64,000 bases of DNA from Hydrangea macrophylla (GCA_033977485.1 CM066994.1:48757155-48821154), one strand, 5' to 3'. Shown: positions 33,525 through 46,465, counted from the first letter of the stretch. Numbers and translations: made by a program. Notes: generated by a model not told the origin, from the sequence alone.

Positions 33525-36273
33525 TGTCACGCCCCGACGTAGCATAATTCAGGAAAGCATTTAATTTCCTATATGGACTCGTAGGTCGTGACAAGTGAGT
33601 ATGACCAATTGTCCCTGCAACAAATAACTTAACAACATTTCTAAAGGAAAGGATACTAATAAACATAAACATCCAAAATTAAAACTTACTAAACTATTAC
33701 ATAAGTCCAGGTCTTAGGCACAAACGCCCTTATTCAAATCTATCATAAAGTCTATTACAACCCCAAATTAAAAGACATATGAAATATGAAACAGCCTCCT
33801 GGAAAGTCTCCTGCTTCTAACTAGCATAGTCAACGAACTCTGGCTGCTCCTGACCTGGAAAATCTGGACAAAGAGCCCAGGACGCATCGACGCCGTCAGC
33901 TTATGAAAGCTGGTGAGTAAAATAAACATATGCTCGTAATGTGTATATAAGCATATAAACAACGGTGCAATTTAACTTTTAAAAGCAATAGGTTCAAGGT
34001 TCCAATTCCAACATAAGTCACGGAGGAATATAGTAAGCAATAAATACGTAATCGCACATAAATCATGTAACATCTTATCTTACCAATTCTTTTCTTTGAA
34101 TAGCTCAATTCAACTAACACATCACCTCAGTTACCTGGAGTAATAACCGCTCAGTACCTATATCGTACAACACACGTCGCCTTGGATACCAGGAATAATA
34201 TCCGATCGATATCCAAGTCACACACCATACTATCGCCTCCAATATCAGGAATACTATCCGCTCGATATTGAAGTCACGCACCACTCTATCCCCTCAAATA
34301 CCAGGAATAATATCCGATCGATATCTGGGCCGATCACAATAAACCATCGCTCTGGATATCAGGAATACTATCCGCTCAATATCTGAAACGCGCGTCTTAG
34401 ATACCAGGAATACTATCCGATCGATATCTAAGTCGTACACGACACTATCACCATCGCTTCGGATATCAGGAATACTATCCGATCAATATCTGAAACGCAC
34501 GCCTTAGATACCAGGAATACTATCCGATCGATATCTAAGTCGTACACAACACTGTCGCCTCCAATACCAGGAATAATGTCCGATCGGTATTGAGGTCGCA
34601 CACCAGACCGCCACTCTTTACTCTTTTCACGCTTTCTCACACACATGCATGTCGACTCCACCTCGACCCTATCATGCATGTCAAAGTCCATGAAGTTGTA
34701 ATACCAAACAAACGTACAAGAAATTAAGTCTTTTAATCCTTCTTTTTAACTTAATCTTTCAAACAGGGTTTTGTACCAGCTTATTATTATTGATTAAATC
34801 AATTTATCCAAATCTCGCTTTTATAATCTATTTTCCTTTTCTTTATTAACAAAGTACACCGTCCTTAGAATCATTGAGTTAGTACCCATGATCTAAATTA
34901 TCAAGTCATATATGAAACAACAAGTAAATTCATCAAAAACTACTTTAATACGTTTTTACAGCTACTAGTACACAAGCATATCCACTTTGAAGCAATGCCA
35001 TTAAAAATGAGTTATAATTTTTATAGGTTAATTACACATCAAAAGAAAGGTCTTTGAGTCTAGTTTCCAACGCTTCAAACGGTGCGCGTTTTCGAGTTTT
35101 CTAGAGGAAGTTATGGCCGTTTTAGTAAAAGTCGTCAGTGCTGAAAAATGTCAATCGATTGACAAAAGTGTCAATCGATTGGATGACATGTCAATCAATT
35201 GGATGACATGTCAATCGATTGGATATATTTCCAATCGATTGGTATCAGCAGTTTCTCCCCTGTTACGAATTTGAAGTCTGTTTTTGACCCATTTATCAAT
35301 CCTGCTTCAACCAAGACATGTAATATATGGATTTCTTCATTTTTCCGCAAGGATTATGAATACGCGATCGGTTTTAACTAATTTCAATCGTAGCTCTCGG
35401 ATTTCACGTAAAACCGAGAGGTGACAAAACTTTAAATCAATGGTACGTCGCGATACGGATGAATTACTTCGTAGGATTCGAACCGTAGCTTATTGGGACA
35501 AAGATCTTTCATTCCCAATTCACGGAATTGATTTTGGTTAACTTTTGTAAAACTCCAATTTTCAAGCTTCAATGGTGTATCTATATATATACACATATAC
35601 ACACATATATACACTGAAATATACATATATAAACATGGTGAGTGAGTTTATAATACTCACTGAGGTGATTACACAGAGAATTTTGAGACCGAGAATTCCG
35701 CCGAATAATCCGCCGTTAGAAATTACTCCTCCGTTCTTGATATATATATATATAGCTATGTATGTGACTGAATATGTATATGTATATATATATAATCTGA
35801 GTAAGTGTGTGTGTGTGTGTTCTTGAGAGGAAGAGAGAATGGAGATAATTTGAGGGAGATTGAGAGAGACACAGTGAGTGAGAGAGAGACACTGTTATAC
35901 ATATATATAAACTGCCCAAAATTGGGCTCCAAGCAATGGCTAGAAATCACCCGGTGAGGTTGAGCTCACGTGCTCCCTCACCCAACATGCGATATAGTCG
36001 CAGATTTTAAAACAAAACTGGTATTTTACGGTTGATATAAAAGTACTGAAAATTATTTTAGTGTAGGAATTAAATCCCGGGTTGTATAAAAATATAGATA
36101 TTGATTTTTGAAACCATAGAAAATATTTTTTCTGTATTTATGGAAATTACAGTTTGACCCCCAAATAAATATTTCAAATAGAAATTAAATCAAATGCTCA
36201 TGGAAATGAAATGCAATATTTATCAAAAAGAAATATTCATTTATTTATGGAAAAGAAAATACAGGGTGTTACA
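33525..36273 (-). repeat. 5' LTR of element 2
   Basis: 2749 bp, near-identical to 26106-28833. It contains the second copy of the hairpin array (34181-34595), palindromes (35149-35242) and TATA box (35894-35912). The ORFs inside are duplicated shadows. Confidence 0.95.
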
Positions 36274-36278
36274 CTTCA

Positions 36279-37641
36279 TTTTTTTTCATTGCCCCAGTAT
36301 GGGGGGTGATCCTCAGGGGATTTGAATTTGGAAAAAGATTTTCACTGTATGTCTCAAGTGGGCTAACAAGTGGATAATAGTGTTTGGATAGCTGAAATGA
36401 TTGCCTCTCATCATTTTGAAATGAGCATAGTTGCATTTTAGAAATCATGTATGTGCGACATTGAAATTTGTGCAATGTCATGAGGAGCAATGGGCCCCCC
36501 ATTTGGTATTTGATGATATGTGACATGCCTCAAGTTGAGGTATTTTTGCCCCTAAGAGTGTGTTGTCCATATGCTACAACAGTTGCAGAGCATGTACTTG
36601 CGATGATGAGCAGTGTCAAATAACATAATGATCAATCATAGACTCGAAGCCTTTTGGCATGTTCTGTCATGGACTGCGATTGTATGGTAAATTGGACACG
36701 TGTTGCATCCAAAAGTCTAATTGTGATGTCCAAATTGGCTTCAACAATTTACAAGACAGTCATATCCAATGAATCATGAGATTTTAGAGCAAGATGATAA
36801 TTATTGAATGATGGAGAAGTGTTTTTTTTTAATTGTTTTTTTTTTTGTACTTACACAGAACAGACAATGCATATATTTAGTAGTGGAGATACTGCCCATG
36901 TGTGACATTTTGATGCCTTGTAAGGAGTGGCACTCTAGGCAATGGATGAAGTATTGGCCTTTTGCGAGAGTGACCAGAGGCTCATGGGTATATCGGTGGA
37001 GAATCAGACTGTTGGTAAAGGGTATAGAAACAGTGCATGGACTGGATGGCTGGAAACAACATATATGATTGGTTGCTCATGTATTTACACAATCCTTGAC
37101 ATTCTCTTTTTATTGATGATTTTTTTTGTGATACATATAAGAGCAAAAAGAGAACAACAAGAAAACCCTTACATTTTCATCAATCCATTATTCGTTGGTA
37201 GAACCCCCCATCAAACAAATAACCTGAGTCACAAGGGCAGGCCGAGTTTCCAAGAACATTTTCCTAGTCTCTATGGACTTTTTTGTTATCCAGCTGTTTG
37301 AACAAGAAGTAAGCTGCAGCCATCCAAAGAAGAATGCACACTTCGCAAAGTATAATTATCTTGTCCAAATCCATGTCTTTCTCCAAACTTTTTTTTATGA
37401 GAACCCCCCACGCCTAAAACAAAATCAAACTTCTGGTCTTGGTCGTAATCGCAAGGCACAATGGTAAAAGACAATGACTATGAGTATGATAAGGAGAGAG
37501 AAGTGAGGAAAGATGAGGGAGTGGGGAGAGAGATGAAGAAATGAGAGGGCTGCAGTTGAAAAGAAGGAGAAAGAGAAATGAGGGAGAGAAGTGAGGAAGA
37601 TGCATGTTTTTATGCTTTTTTTTCTTCTCTCTCTACTGACA

Positions 37642-37687
<46 letters not shown>

Positions 37688-38729
37688 TTTTTCTCTTTCT
37701 TTTCTTTTCTTTTTCTTTCTAACTTTTCCTTCCATTTCTCTCTTTCTCTGACAGTCCCTCTCTCTCTCTCTCTCTTCTTTTCCTTTTTGACTTTTGTGTT
37801 TTTATTTTTTTTTTGTTCGACAGTCTCTCTCTCTCCTCTTTTTTGTTTTTTTTTGTTGTAATAAGATTGTATTTGAGAAAGTAGAGCAACCTATTGATTT
37901 GGCAGCGAGATGATTTGGACAATTGCGAATGCGCTGGTACTACTTGAATTTGATAATATCGGTATTTGCAATTTTGACTTGCACGTGGCGCCATTGCATC
38001 GTATTAGGCTTGAATGAAGGATTAGAAATGATCAAGCATGCCCTTTTTTAGAATTGGGACACGTGTTAGCCTTTGAGTTTGTTCAGATTGATGATAGCAA
38101 ACACAAGTGGATTATGAAAGTGATGGGGGATTAGAATACTCATTTTGGAAAGTGCACTTATGTTACTAACAAGATATAGTATTTCCACAGCTGATTCTTG
38201 AACTGATAGCTCAATGTGAGAGTACATTGCATAAGGAACGAAAATAGTGCTAGAGGACGATTTTTTTTTTTTAAATATGAAAAGTTACAATGATACAAAT
38301 GTACATTTGGATTTTGATGAGTGGGAACAAAGTTCTGCCAATGTGAGGCTTCCTTCTAGAGGTCGAATGCTAACGACATCCTACACGCTTTTCAGCAACC
38401 ATATAGATCCTATAGTCCGTTCCACAGAACCTTGGGTTAATGTTCTTCAGGACTCACTTCTGAGGACAATACCGTCATGGGATGCTTACCCTCCATGTTG
38501 CCTTATAAAACAGTACCCAAAGGTCCAAACTACATTAAGCTGGTGGGGGACACACGTAGTAAGACATGTGAGCTCACTCCACGCACACTCAACGTACAGG
38601 GACTACCTCGAATATGGACCATGATGTTCATTCCTTTTTTTTTTTTTTCAAAATTTTTTTTGAAATTTTTTTTTTTTTTTGAATTTTTTTTTTTAAAACA
38701 AAAAAACAAAAGAGCCTTAGTTCTAAGGC
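36279..38729. other. Unresolved spacer between element 2 and the LBD-like gene
   Basis: Contains GCCCCAG/GCCCCTAAG tracts (36291, 36548), several homopolymer runs, a CT/GA-rich stretch (37440-37850) and an unidentified 125-codon plus ORF at 38247-38624 (YPPCCLIKQYPKVQTTLSWW) with no recognisable domain. Its 38490-38610 portion has normal-looking codon variety but there is no supporting evidence that it is a gene. An A-rich tract (minus strand) at 38631-38700 follows the LBD-like stop codon. Confidence 0.4.
37643..37682. repeat. (CT)n microsatellite
   Basis: About 20 uninterrupted CT units, inside a wider CT-rich zone. Confidence 0.98.
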
Positions 38730-38731
38730 TC
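38712..38731. terminator. Perfect 9-bp hairpin overlapping the LBD-like stop codon
   Basis: Arms GAGCCTTAG and CTAAGGCTC around a 2-nt centre, overlapping the stop codon at 38730-38732. On the minus strand it is followed by T-rich and then A-rich sequence. It could be a 3'-end signal of the split gene or chance. No transcript evidence is available. Confidence 0.35.
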
Positions 38732-39021
38732 ATACCACCTCGTGACTTTTTTTTCTTTTCCTTTAAAGACATGTTGACTCTCCATCTCGTCAATTAAACC
38801 CAAGAAGGAGTTTTGAGCTAAGTTATTATCAGTGAAGAAAGAGTAAGGATCAGTGGATGGAGTAGGTGCCTTTGGCGAACTTGCTTGAAGATTTGAGGGG
38901 AGATTTGGATATTTTGGGACCTCTAGTTTTTCTGTTTAATACAGGAGAATTTGAGACTTACTAGTTTGCGAGTGTTGGACTAGATTAGACCAGCAAAAGC
39001 AAGTTGGAGTAACAAGGGGGG
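38730..39021 (-). pseudogene. 3' portion of split LBD-like gene
   Basis: On the minus strand, after the G-run target site, one frame reads on from the right-hand piece: LVTPTCFCWSNLVQHSQ matches the repeat text PVTQICTTSPWSNLIQSLQ of the other half. It ends, after one internal stop, with YSFFTDNNLAQNSFLGLIDE and a TGA at 38730-38732. About 30 nt past the stop is a roughly 60-nt A-rich tract, which together with the lack of any visible intron hints at a retrocopy. The rest of the gene is at 52701-53486. Confidence 0.6.
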
Positions 39022-42000
39022 TGTGGATACCGGGATTCCACCGCTTTGTTTGCTTTTGAAGCTTGTTGGAAATTTGAATCAAGGAAAGAGAAAAGGTCTG
39101 TTGAAAACAGATACAGAGTTGCCACTTGGTCTTTAAGGAACCAAGAAACCTTATTTTGACTCACCCAAATGGATAAAGGGCACCGGTCCTTCATAACCAA
39201 AGAACTTGGCTCGGGGTTTTGGTACGAGAGAGGAAGGAGCCTTTGTCGCGACTAAAACACCCTCAACTCGCCCCGTCTTTTGACGGTCCTCAATTAGCAT
39301 CCAAATAATCATCTTATACTATGTATGGTTCGGCAATTAATACTATGATAATATATTACATTACATAAGAAAACTTGGAATTGGAAGATCTAAAGATAAG
39401 ATATCATTCATACGATCTAAGCCAAGTATCACACAATGCAAAGTGAAAGATCACACAAATAAACCTAGGAAAAATCGTCTAATCACATATCAAATAATCA
39501 AGACTTCCTAATCTAAAGGGGGACATGAATTGTTCTTGAAACAAAGTAAACAAAGAAATCAAAATATGCTTAGCAAGCTAGTATGATGCATGTTAATCTT
39601 TGAGGAAAAGAAGACCTCTCAATCCCCGGGATGGATGAGAAAGGATGATTAGATCGGGGGAAGCATGAACGTGTGATCAAGTTCATTCCTTAATCTTCTT
39701 AGATTAGGAGCCATGAAAGCCCCAAATCTTGCATGGATGCAATGTATGATCTTAAAATGTGCAAAGGTTGTAGTGTGTTTGTGTACATGAATTCCTAGAA
39801 TGACTTAGAAGTATATAATGTGCATGAATGGATGGATGAAATCAATATGGGATATGTACAAATGTAGTATGAACTACTTCCTAAGATATGAACTAATTTG
39901 GAAGGCATATAAGCATCAAATCAAAGAATGAAAGTTAAAATGTGCTTGCTGTGAATAGTGGACAGAATAGTAACATGATCTTGTAAAAATGGAAACGAGG
40001 GGTTAGGAATGCTTTCAATGCATGATTGTTTATGGAGATGTTCCTTATTGTGTCTAGAACACTACCCAAAAAGCCAATCTTTAATAACTATCACAGATTG
40101 AGAGAAATCATATGAACAACAGAGGTCACTCAGAAACATAGTCTGTACTGTCGACTGAAATGTTAAAAAATCTTAGAAAATGAAAACGAATGATCTAGGG
40201 GCCCATTTTATACAGAAAGTTCCCTAAGACACTGAAGGTTAAGGGAAAAATAAGTTGGGACCACCCCTTTTGGAAAATATTTCTGAAAAAGAAGTTGGAA
40301 GTTAGTCAAGCTGCTGTGACAGCAGAGGCAGAATGTTTGGAAGGAATGTTTGGGTCCAAAGGGACCATTTTCAAGTACTTCCAAGTCAAACCAAAAATCA
40401 TGGGTGTTCTCCAATGGCTTAGGAAGACTTTCCTAGTGGCCTTGCATCTACATGTTGAGTATTGAGTTCTAGAGAAATCTTTGAACTCAGCTCACTCACT
40501 GTTTTGACTCACTGTTTTGAAGATTTTGGGAAAAATAAGGTTTTCTTTCTTGAAATCAAAATGAGAGGGATTGAGGGGGGGTTTGAAATAAAGGTTTTGA
40601 AAGTGTATTTTCAATACTCAATAAAGATTATAATCACTTAAAATGCCAACATTCAACTCATCATCAAGAACCTCCAAGATTGTTGGAGAAACTTATTTTT
40701 ATTTTAGCATAACTTCAATACACTTCAAGGAGACCTTGGAGATATTGAAGTTATGATCATCATCTATCAAACATGCTTTTGAGGTCAAGAGCTACTATCC
40801 ATAAGGATTCACTCACCCCAAACTTCATGTCATCATTTAGATGATGATGAACTAGTAAGTAAAATAAAGAAAATCAAAAAGAGATGAGGTGAGAAGAGAT
40901 AAACAATGAATAAACAAGCAAGTAGATAATGATCAATAGATGATATTCATGAAGTATTGAACTTGTAGCATGGTGTTTCACTCATATGCAATGACATTGG
41001 ACATGGAAGAAGCTTCCACTCTCTTAAATGCTCACTAAAATGGTGGTTGGGTGTATTGAATGTTGAAGTAAATGGGAGTAATGTAGTAAAAACAAAGTTT
41101 AGAACTCACTTTTGTTTTGAAAATCAAAGAAGAAAGCTTCTTTTCTCTCTATTCTAACCTTATCTCTACAACTTTCTCTCCCAAACTTTCTCTAAACTTG
41201 TATTTGACTCCCCCAAAATGAAGAGAAATGGGGGGTTAAATAGGCCAACTTGGGGTGATTTTGGGATTTAGAAAGTACTCCTATTGGCTCCAAACATCTG
41301 AAATCATAAAACTATGTCGTTTTGGTTTTTAATTAATCAAAATGAATCCCCAAGAAAAATTACAAAAATACACCATTCTAGAGGGGAGTGCCACGGCGGC
41401 ACTGGGCCAGTGCCGCGGCGGCAGTGCTCCTCCTTCGTCCAGATAATGCTGTTTAGGCCCCCTGAGGTTCCGGTATTCGCAAAAAGGCCCTATTTCGTCC
41501 GAAATTCACAGAAAATGCGTACGAACTCCAAATTGAGGTTGTGATATACCGTTGGAAAGGTAATGGAGTCTACTTTACATAACAAATAGTTTGGGGATAG
41601 GTCACTTTGAACAGTTTTACGGTATTCACGATAAAAGCCGATTTGATCGCCTTTTCCAGCTTTGGAAATTCATAATAAATTCGTTTTAAATCCAGGAATT
41701 ATGTGCGATATACCGTTGGAAAGCTATTGACCTCTAGTATCCATGAAAAATATTTGAAAATTGTTTCGGTACCCCGATTCCAAAGTCAAATCTTGGTCAA
41801 ACTGGTCAAACCTGGGATTCCTGGGAAGTTCTGGGAACCTCCGGGAGCTCCCAGGAGCCGACGTTTTCGCTCGATTCTCTTTTAAAACTCATTTTAATAC
41901 TTTTTTAATGATTCCAGTGAATTCGGACAATTTTGGTCAAACTTGGTCAAACTGGGCCAAACTTGGTCAAACTCTGGTCAAACCTTGGTCAAACCGGTCT

Positions 42001-42282
42001 ACGGGGACTTTCGGGGAACTTCCGGGACTTCCGGGGGTCTCTGGGGAGCTGACGATTTCTTCCGATTTCTTCCGATTTTACTTAAAAACTCATTTTATCA
42101 TTTTTCTTACGACATAGCATGTTTTCAGAACTTCGGGACCAAATCTGGGAGTTTTTGGGCTTTCAGGGGCATTTTGGTCAATCTGAAGAGCTAACTTCCA
42201 TGAGTCCCTTTTTTATGATCATTGTGAACCACCAAGCTATGGGTCTCCTAAATCTGATAGCCGACAAAATGGGGTGTCTACA
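39022..42282 (-). repeat. 3' LTR of the gag-only Tat element
   Basis: 3261 bp. On the minus strand it starts TGTAGACACCCC and ends GGTATCCACA. TATA-like TTAAATAGG lies at 41236-41244 and the palindrome cluster at 41390-41430. The splice-donor consensus AAAA|GTGAGT is at 41110/41109. Blocks of repeated GGTCAAAC(T/C)TGGTCAAAC occur at 41800-42000. The minus strand before its start (AAAGAGGGGCAAAC) is the polypurine tract, 42283-42296. Confidence 0.92.
41396..41416. repeat. 10-bp-arm perfect palindrome in Tat LTR
   Basis: Arms GCGGCACTGG and CCAGTGCCGC flank a single G, with a further GCGGCGGCAGTG half-site following. It lies about 150 bp upstream (minus strand) of the TATA-like box. Confidence 0.95.
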
Positions 42283-43044
42283 GTTTGCCCCTCTTTGGCA
42301 GGAACTTGCGAAGCAACGCATGTCGCAAGCGAGTGCCAAAGTTTTGAAGAGACAGGTCTTTTGGAGGCTATAGATTTAGGATAAAAAAAAGCGTTGCAAA
42401 CGATGCAATGATGCTGAGGCTAGTGTTGGTCGCGCTCTGCGTGAGCTGCCTACGTATCCCAAGGGGAATCAGACCAGGACGTAGTTCAGGGTACAAAGGA
42501 ATAAATTGCACATGCACAACGAGACAGGTAGATGCTATGTTATGAGGATGGTATGCAATGCATGGATGTGATATGAATTGTGTCATGAGTCCTATCATGC
42601 CTAGTGTTCTGACCCTAGTATGAGCTGGTGTTGTGGGGCGTGTGCCACTCCAAGTGGACTTATGCTGTGCTAGTATTTCTAACTGTGATGCAGTTATTGA
42701 CCCGAATAGGGACATCAAGGTTTGAATACTCTGGGTCTTAGAGCAAACTTCTGAATTTTGGGAAGTGTGTTTCGCAAGCGAATGTAGTCAGATGTGGGGT
42801 CCTTGAGGACTATAATTGGAGATGCAGTTTGACAGATAACCGACGGACATGGAAGCCCTGGAAATTAAGAGATGGACACAGAAGTCCTGAGACGTCAAGT
42901 GATGGACATGAAATCCCGAGATGTCAAGCGATGAACATGGAAGCCCCATTAATGGACATAGAAGCCTAAGATTTTGAATGAGAATGATGAACATGGCATA
43001 TTTTGAATGAGAGTGATGGTAAACTAATGATGATTAATGAACTG

Positions 43045-43940
43045 ACGATGTACGAATCGAGATGATGAGTCGACAATGAACTACTGTGACTATCATGGAT
43101 TGGATCAACAGTTGGGCTAACCGTGACCGGAAGAAGTGACGATGCATAAATCGAGATGATGAGTCAATAGTAAACTACTGTGACTATCATGGATTGGATC
43201 AACAGTTGGACTAACCGTGACCAGAAGAAGTGATGATGTACGAATCAAGATGATGAGTCAACAGTGAACTACTGTGATTATCATGGATTGGATCAACAGT
43301 TGGACTAACCGTGACCAGAAGAAGTGACGATGTACGAATCGAGATGATGAGTCAACAGTGAACTACTATGACTATCATGGATTGGATCAACAGTTGGACT
43401 AACCGTGACCAGAAGAAGTGATGATGTATGAATCGAGATGATGAGTCAACAGTGAACTACTGTGACTATCATGGATTGAACTGACGATGTACTAATCGAG
43501 AAGACGAGTCGATAGTGAACTACTATGACTGTTGTGATTGAACTGACGATGTACTAATCGAGAAGACGAGTCGACAGTGAACTACTGTGACTGTTGTGAT
43601 TGAACTGACGATGTACTAATCGAGATGACGAGTCGACAGTGAACTACTGTGACTGTCATAGATTGAACTGACGATGTACTAATCGAGAAGCCGAGTCGAC
43701 AGTGAACTACTGTGACTGTTGTGATTGAACTGACGATGTACTAATCGAGAAGACGAGTCGACAGTGAACTACTGTGACTGTCGTGATTGAACTGACGATG
43801 TACTAATCGAGATGATGAGTCAACAGTGAACTACTGTGACTATCATGGATGAACTGACGATGTACGAATCGATATGATGAGTTGACAGTGAACTACTGTG
43901 ACTGTCATAGATTGAACTGACAATGTACAAATCGATATGC
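43045..43940 (+). repeat. Two-phase tandem array, about 94-bp then about 62-bp units
   Basis: Units starting near GACGATGTACGAATCGAGAT at 43045, 43138, 43232, 43326 and 43420 are 93-94 bp. From about 43480 the units are about 62 bp and lack the GGATCAACAGTTGGACTAAC segment, with about seven copies to 43940. Every unit keeps the small hairpin ACAGT-GAACT-ACTGT. Confidence 0.9.
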
Positions 43941-44712
43941 CTGCTGGGGGATTAAACTGAATCTGTTGGGGATGAAGCGACTCTTTCTGGGATCTTTCTT
44001 CAACTACTTCTCTTGACCGGGAACCAGGATTCAAATTCGAATCTCTCAAAGTTGATCAAATCTTGCTGGCCCGGAACCGGGATCCATCAACAGCCACTCA
44101 TGGACTTGTGTTGCTTGGAGATGAAGGAAAATCAACAGCCACTCATGGACTTATGTTGCATGGACGAGGGAAGGTAATCAACAGCCACTCATGGACTTAT
44201 GTTGCAAGGAGATGATGGTCAACTTTCGATGGTTTGGAAAGGGATGAAATTCGCATTTGCCCTAAGTTTGGACGCTTCTCATGCTGACGCCTTAACCGGT
44301 GCAGTAATGGTGTTTGGTACTCCTGCTTGTATTGGCATGCTCTTTATAACTTGATTTGAAAATTTTATTTTACACATTTGAGACTACAACAGACTCAAAA
44401 ACTTGACAGACATTGATGCACGAGGATGACACATTTGACACAAGCTTGTCTTGTAAAAACTTGATGTGCTTTTGTCATAAACGATGTACCATTTCTCTTT
44501 TGGTGTTCACCCCTCATCTTAACATGGTAGAACTTTGCTGATAAATCTGATTTTTGAAAATTCCTCCCTAGTGATCTAGTCAATTTTCTGCTTCTCCCAG
44601 GAAGTGCTTTGAATTAGTGCCTTAGCTTTTAGAGTAAAAGATGCTCTATTTCAAAATTTTCAAAACAACTTGGTAACTTGAAAACTCGCCCTTGGTGTGA
44701 AGGGATTGTGTT

Positions 44713-44925
44713 AGGCAAACGGAGTTTGCCCCTAGTTTGAGGTGTACAAAGTGGGATTCATAAGCAAACGAGGTGGGTGATCGAAGTTTGCCCCTAGTTT
44801 GGATGATGGTTTATTGGAGGTTTTGGGCAAACGAGGTAGGTGACCGAAGTTTGCCCCTTGTATGAAGGGTAGATAGTAAAAGTCAGGCAAACGAGGCGGG
44901 TAGCCGATGTTTGTCCCTAGTGTGG
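44713..44925 (-). repeat. Four PPT-like hairpin repeats
   Basis: Each has GGCAAAC, a spacer of 3-20 nt, and GTTTGCCCCT (first copy has arms GGCAAAC/GTTTGCC with a 3-nt loop). On the minus strand each reads AGGGGCAAAC, the same as the functional-looking polypurine tract adjoining the 3' LTR. Confidence 0.8.
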
Positions 44926-45132
44926 AAGGTGATTTTCTGGCTTGAGGCATGGACCGTGACTTTAATCTCTCAAATGCTCATAACTTTTCCCTAGGCACCA
45001 GTGAGGTGACCTAGCAAGCTCTTTTCTCTCTTTTGTTATTGCTCACCTTGGATTTAACTCTAATTTTTGCCTAGGCGTCCTTTCGGATTTTTGGCCTAGC
45101 GAGCCATCCTTCTTTTCTTTTTGAAAGTCTGC

Positions 45133-45273
45133 CTACATACCCCCTAGCGGGGATCAGGTCCAACGTAGTTCGGGCCAAAGTCTTGAAAGAAGGGGGGTTG
45201 ATTATGATGGTGTCGACCGAACCGATGCGGTTGCCTACGTATCCCTGAGTGGGAATCAGGTCGAGCGTAGTTC
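45133..45273 (-). repeat. Two copies (D, E) of the conserved 39-nt hairpin motif
   Basis: Outer arms CTAC(A/G)/CGTAG and inner arms CCCC/GGGG or TCCC/GGGA, ending in GTAGTTC. Other copies: 14210-14248, 14312-14350, 42450-42487. Confidence 0.85.
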
Positions 45274-46465
45274 AAGGTAAGGCTTGAAATAAGGGGTTTG
45301 AGGTATGAGGGTTTTTCAAACCAATCATCAAAGAAGTTCAATCTTGAGCCACTTGTGGTAGCTTTGAATAAAAGGATTCAGTTTCAATCTCCCTTTCTTT
45401 TCTTTTTCTTTTTCTTTTTCTTTTTGTTTTGTTTTGAGGATTGATCCTTTTCACTTTCGCCTAGCCAGTCAATTTTGCTTTTTAATGTAGTCGATTCTTG
45501 TGAGATCTTTCGATCGCAATCTCATAATTCCAGAATGTGCATGTCAGCTCTCGGAATTTATTTGTGGTCATTCCGTGCCTCTTAAAATGTGATCTTGGCA
45601 CGTTCTTAAGATGTATCTTGAAGCGTATGATTTTCTCATTTGTTTCATCAAAATTTTCTCCAACATTTCGACTGGCTAGGGTCAGATTTTTGAAATCAAC
45701 ACCTTTTTCAGCTCTAACTTTTGCCTAGGTGCCCTTTCGGGTTTTCAACCTAGCGAGCTTTTTCTTTTCTTTTCTTTTCTTTTTCTTTCTTTTTTTTTTT
45801 TTTTTTTTTTGTTTTTTTTTTTTTTGAAAAGTGGAGATGAAACTCACTGAAATGTTTGGCCACCATCAAGGGCTAAGTTTGCATTGCTTTCAATCGGACA
45901 GATTGCGTGGCTCCCAATTGGATTGTGCTTAAGGCTTCGAAATGGTGGAAAAGGGGTGTTGGGCAAGCCCCAAGTCAGTTTCAAGTATGTCTTTTCAAGA
46001 TTGAGGCAAGAGCATCTTTAAATTCTTAAAGTAAGACTATTCAATTTTCATCTATTCATCAGTGTCAGCGTGAAATCGACTTTAACCTTTCAGGATTCTT
46101 TTTTGTTTTGTCGTAGAAAAATTATTAGCAGAGTAATATCCATGGTAATTTGAAAAGTGACACTTTAGTTTAGTGATTCATGCATTTATGACTAGGCACA
46201 TCAGATTAAGCAAAATGAGATTTCATTCCATCAATAGAGAAGGTTTACAGACTTATTAACAACTCGATGACAGACAGACTCGATCACCAGACTAGAATTG
46301 AAATGGACTCGGAACATAGAACAGACTCAACTTGACTCGACCCGGTCTCAAATGGAGTGTCTTTGCGACCCAATTATTATTCTTATTCTATTTTTTTTAG
46401 CAGAAGTTCCAAACACCATCACTTGACTGCGTAGCTTCAACATTCATTAGCATCGACGGAAGGGA

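Larger units (their letters stand above)
26106..36273 (-). mobile_element. Element 2: complete young chromovirus with dead polyprotein
   Basis: Complete structure of 10168 bp: LTRs at 26106-28833 and 33525-36273, target duplication CTTCA (26101-26105 and 36274-36278), full 18-nt primer site for initiator tRNA-Met, polypurine tract, and gag-pol on the minus strand. By eye the LTRs differ at about 25 single bases plus a few indels in 2.7 kb (about 1%), indicating a recent insertion. A 16-bp segment after position 33889 is absent from the left LTR. The polyprotein has one frameshift and several stops. Confidence 0.95.
42283..46465 (-). other. Non-coding internal region of the gag-only Tat element
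   Basis: Occupies the place where pol should be. It contains, left to right: hairpin motif copy C (42450-42487), a tandem array (43045-43940), three copies of ATCAACAGCCACTCATGGAC (44085-44205), four PPT-like hairpins (44713-44925), hairpin motif copies D and E (45133-45171, 45235-45273), and a T-rich run at 45775-45825. No RT, RNase H or integrase motif was found in any frame. Confidence 0.75.

Noticed and set aside
37719..37994. Lys/Arg-rich minus ORF
   Set aside because: Product of the CT/GA-rich low-complexity zone.
38247..38624. 125-codon plus ORF as a host gene
   Set aside because: No domain recognised and no start or splice context; kept only as a note in the spacer entry.
41761..42194. 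ORFs with repeated WSNWSN/GQTWSN text
   Set aside because: Translations of the GGTCAAAC-type repeats in the Tat LTR, also present in the other LTR copy at 52175-52489.
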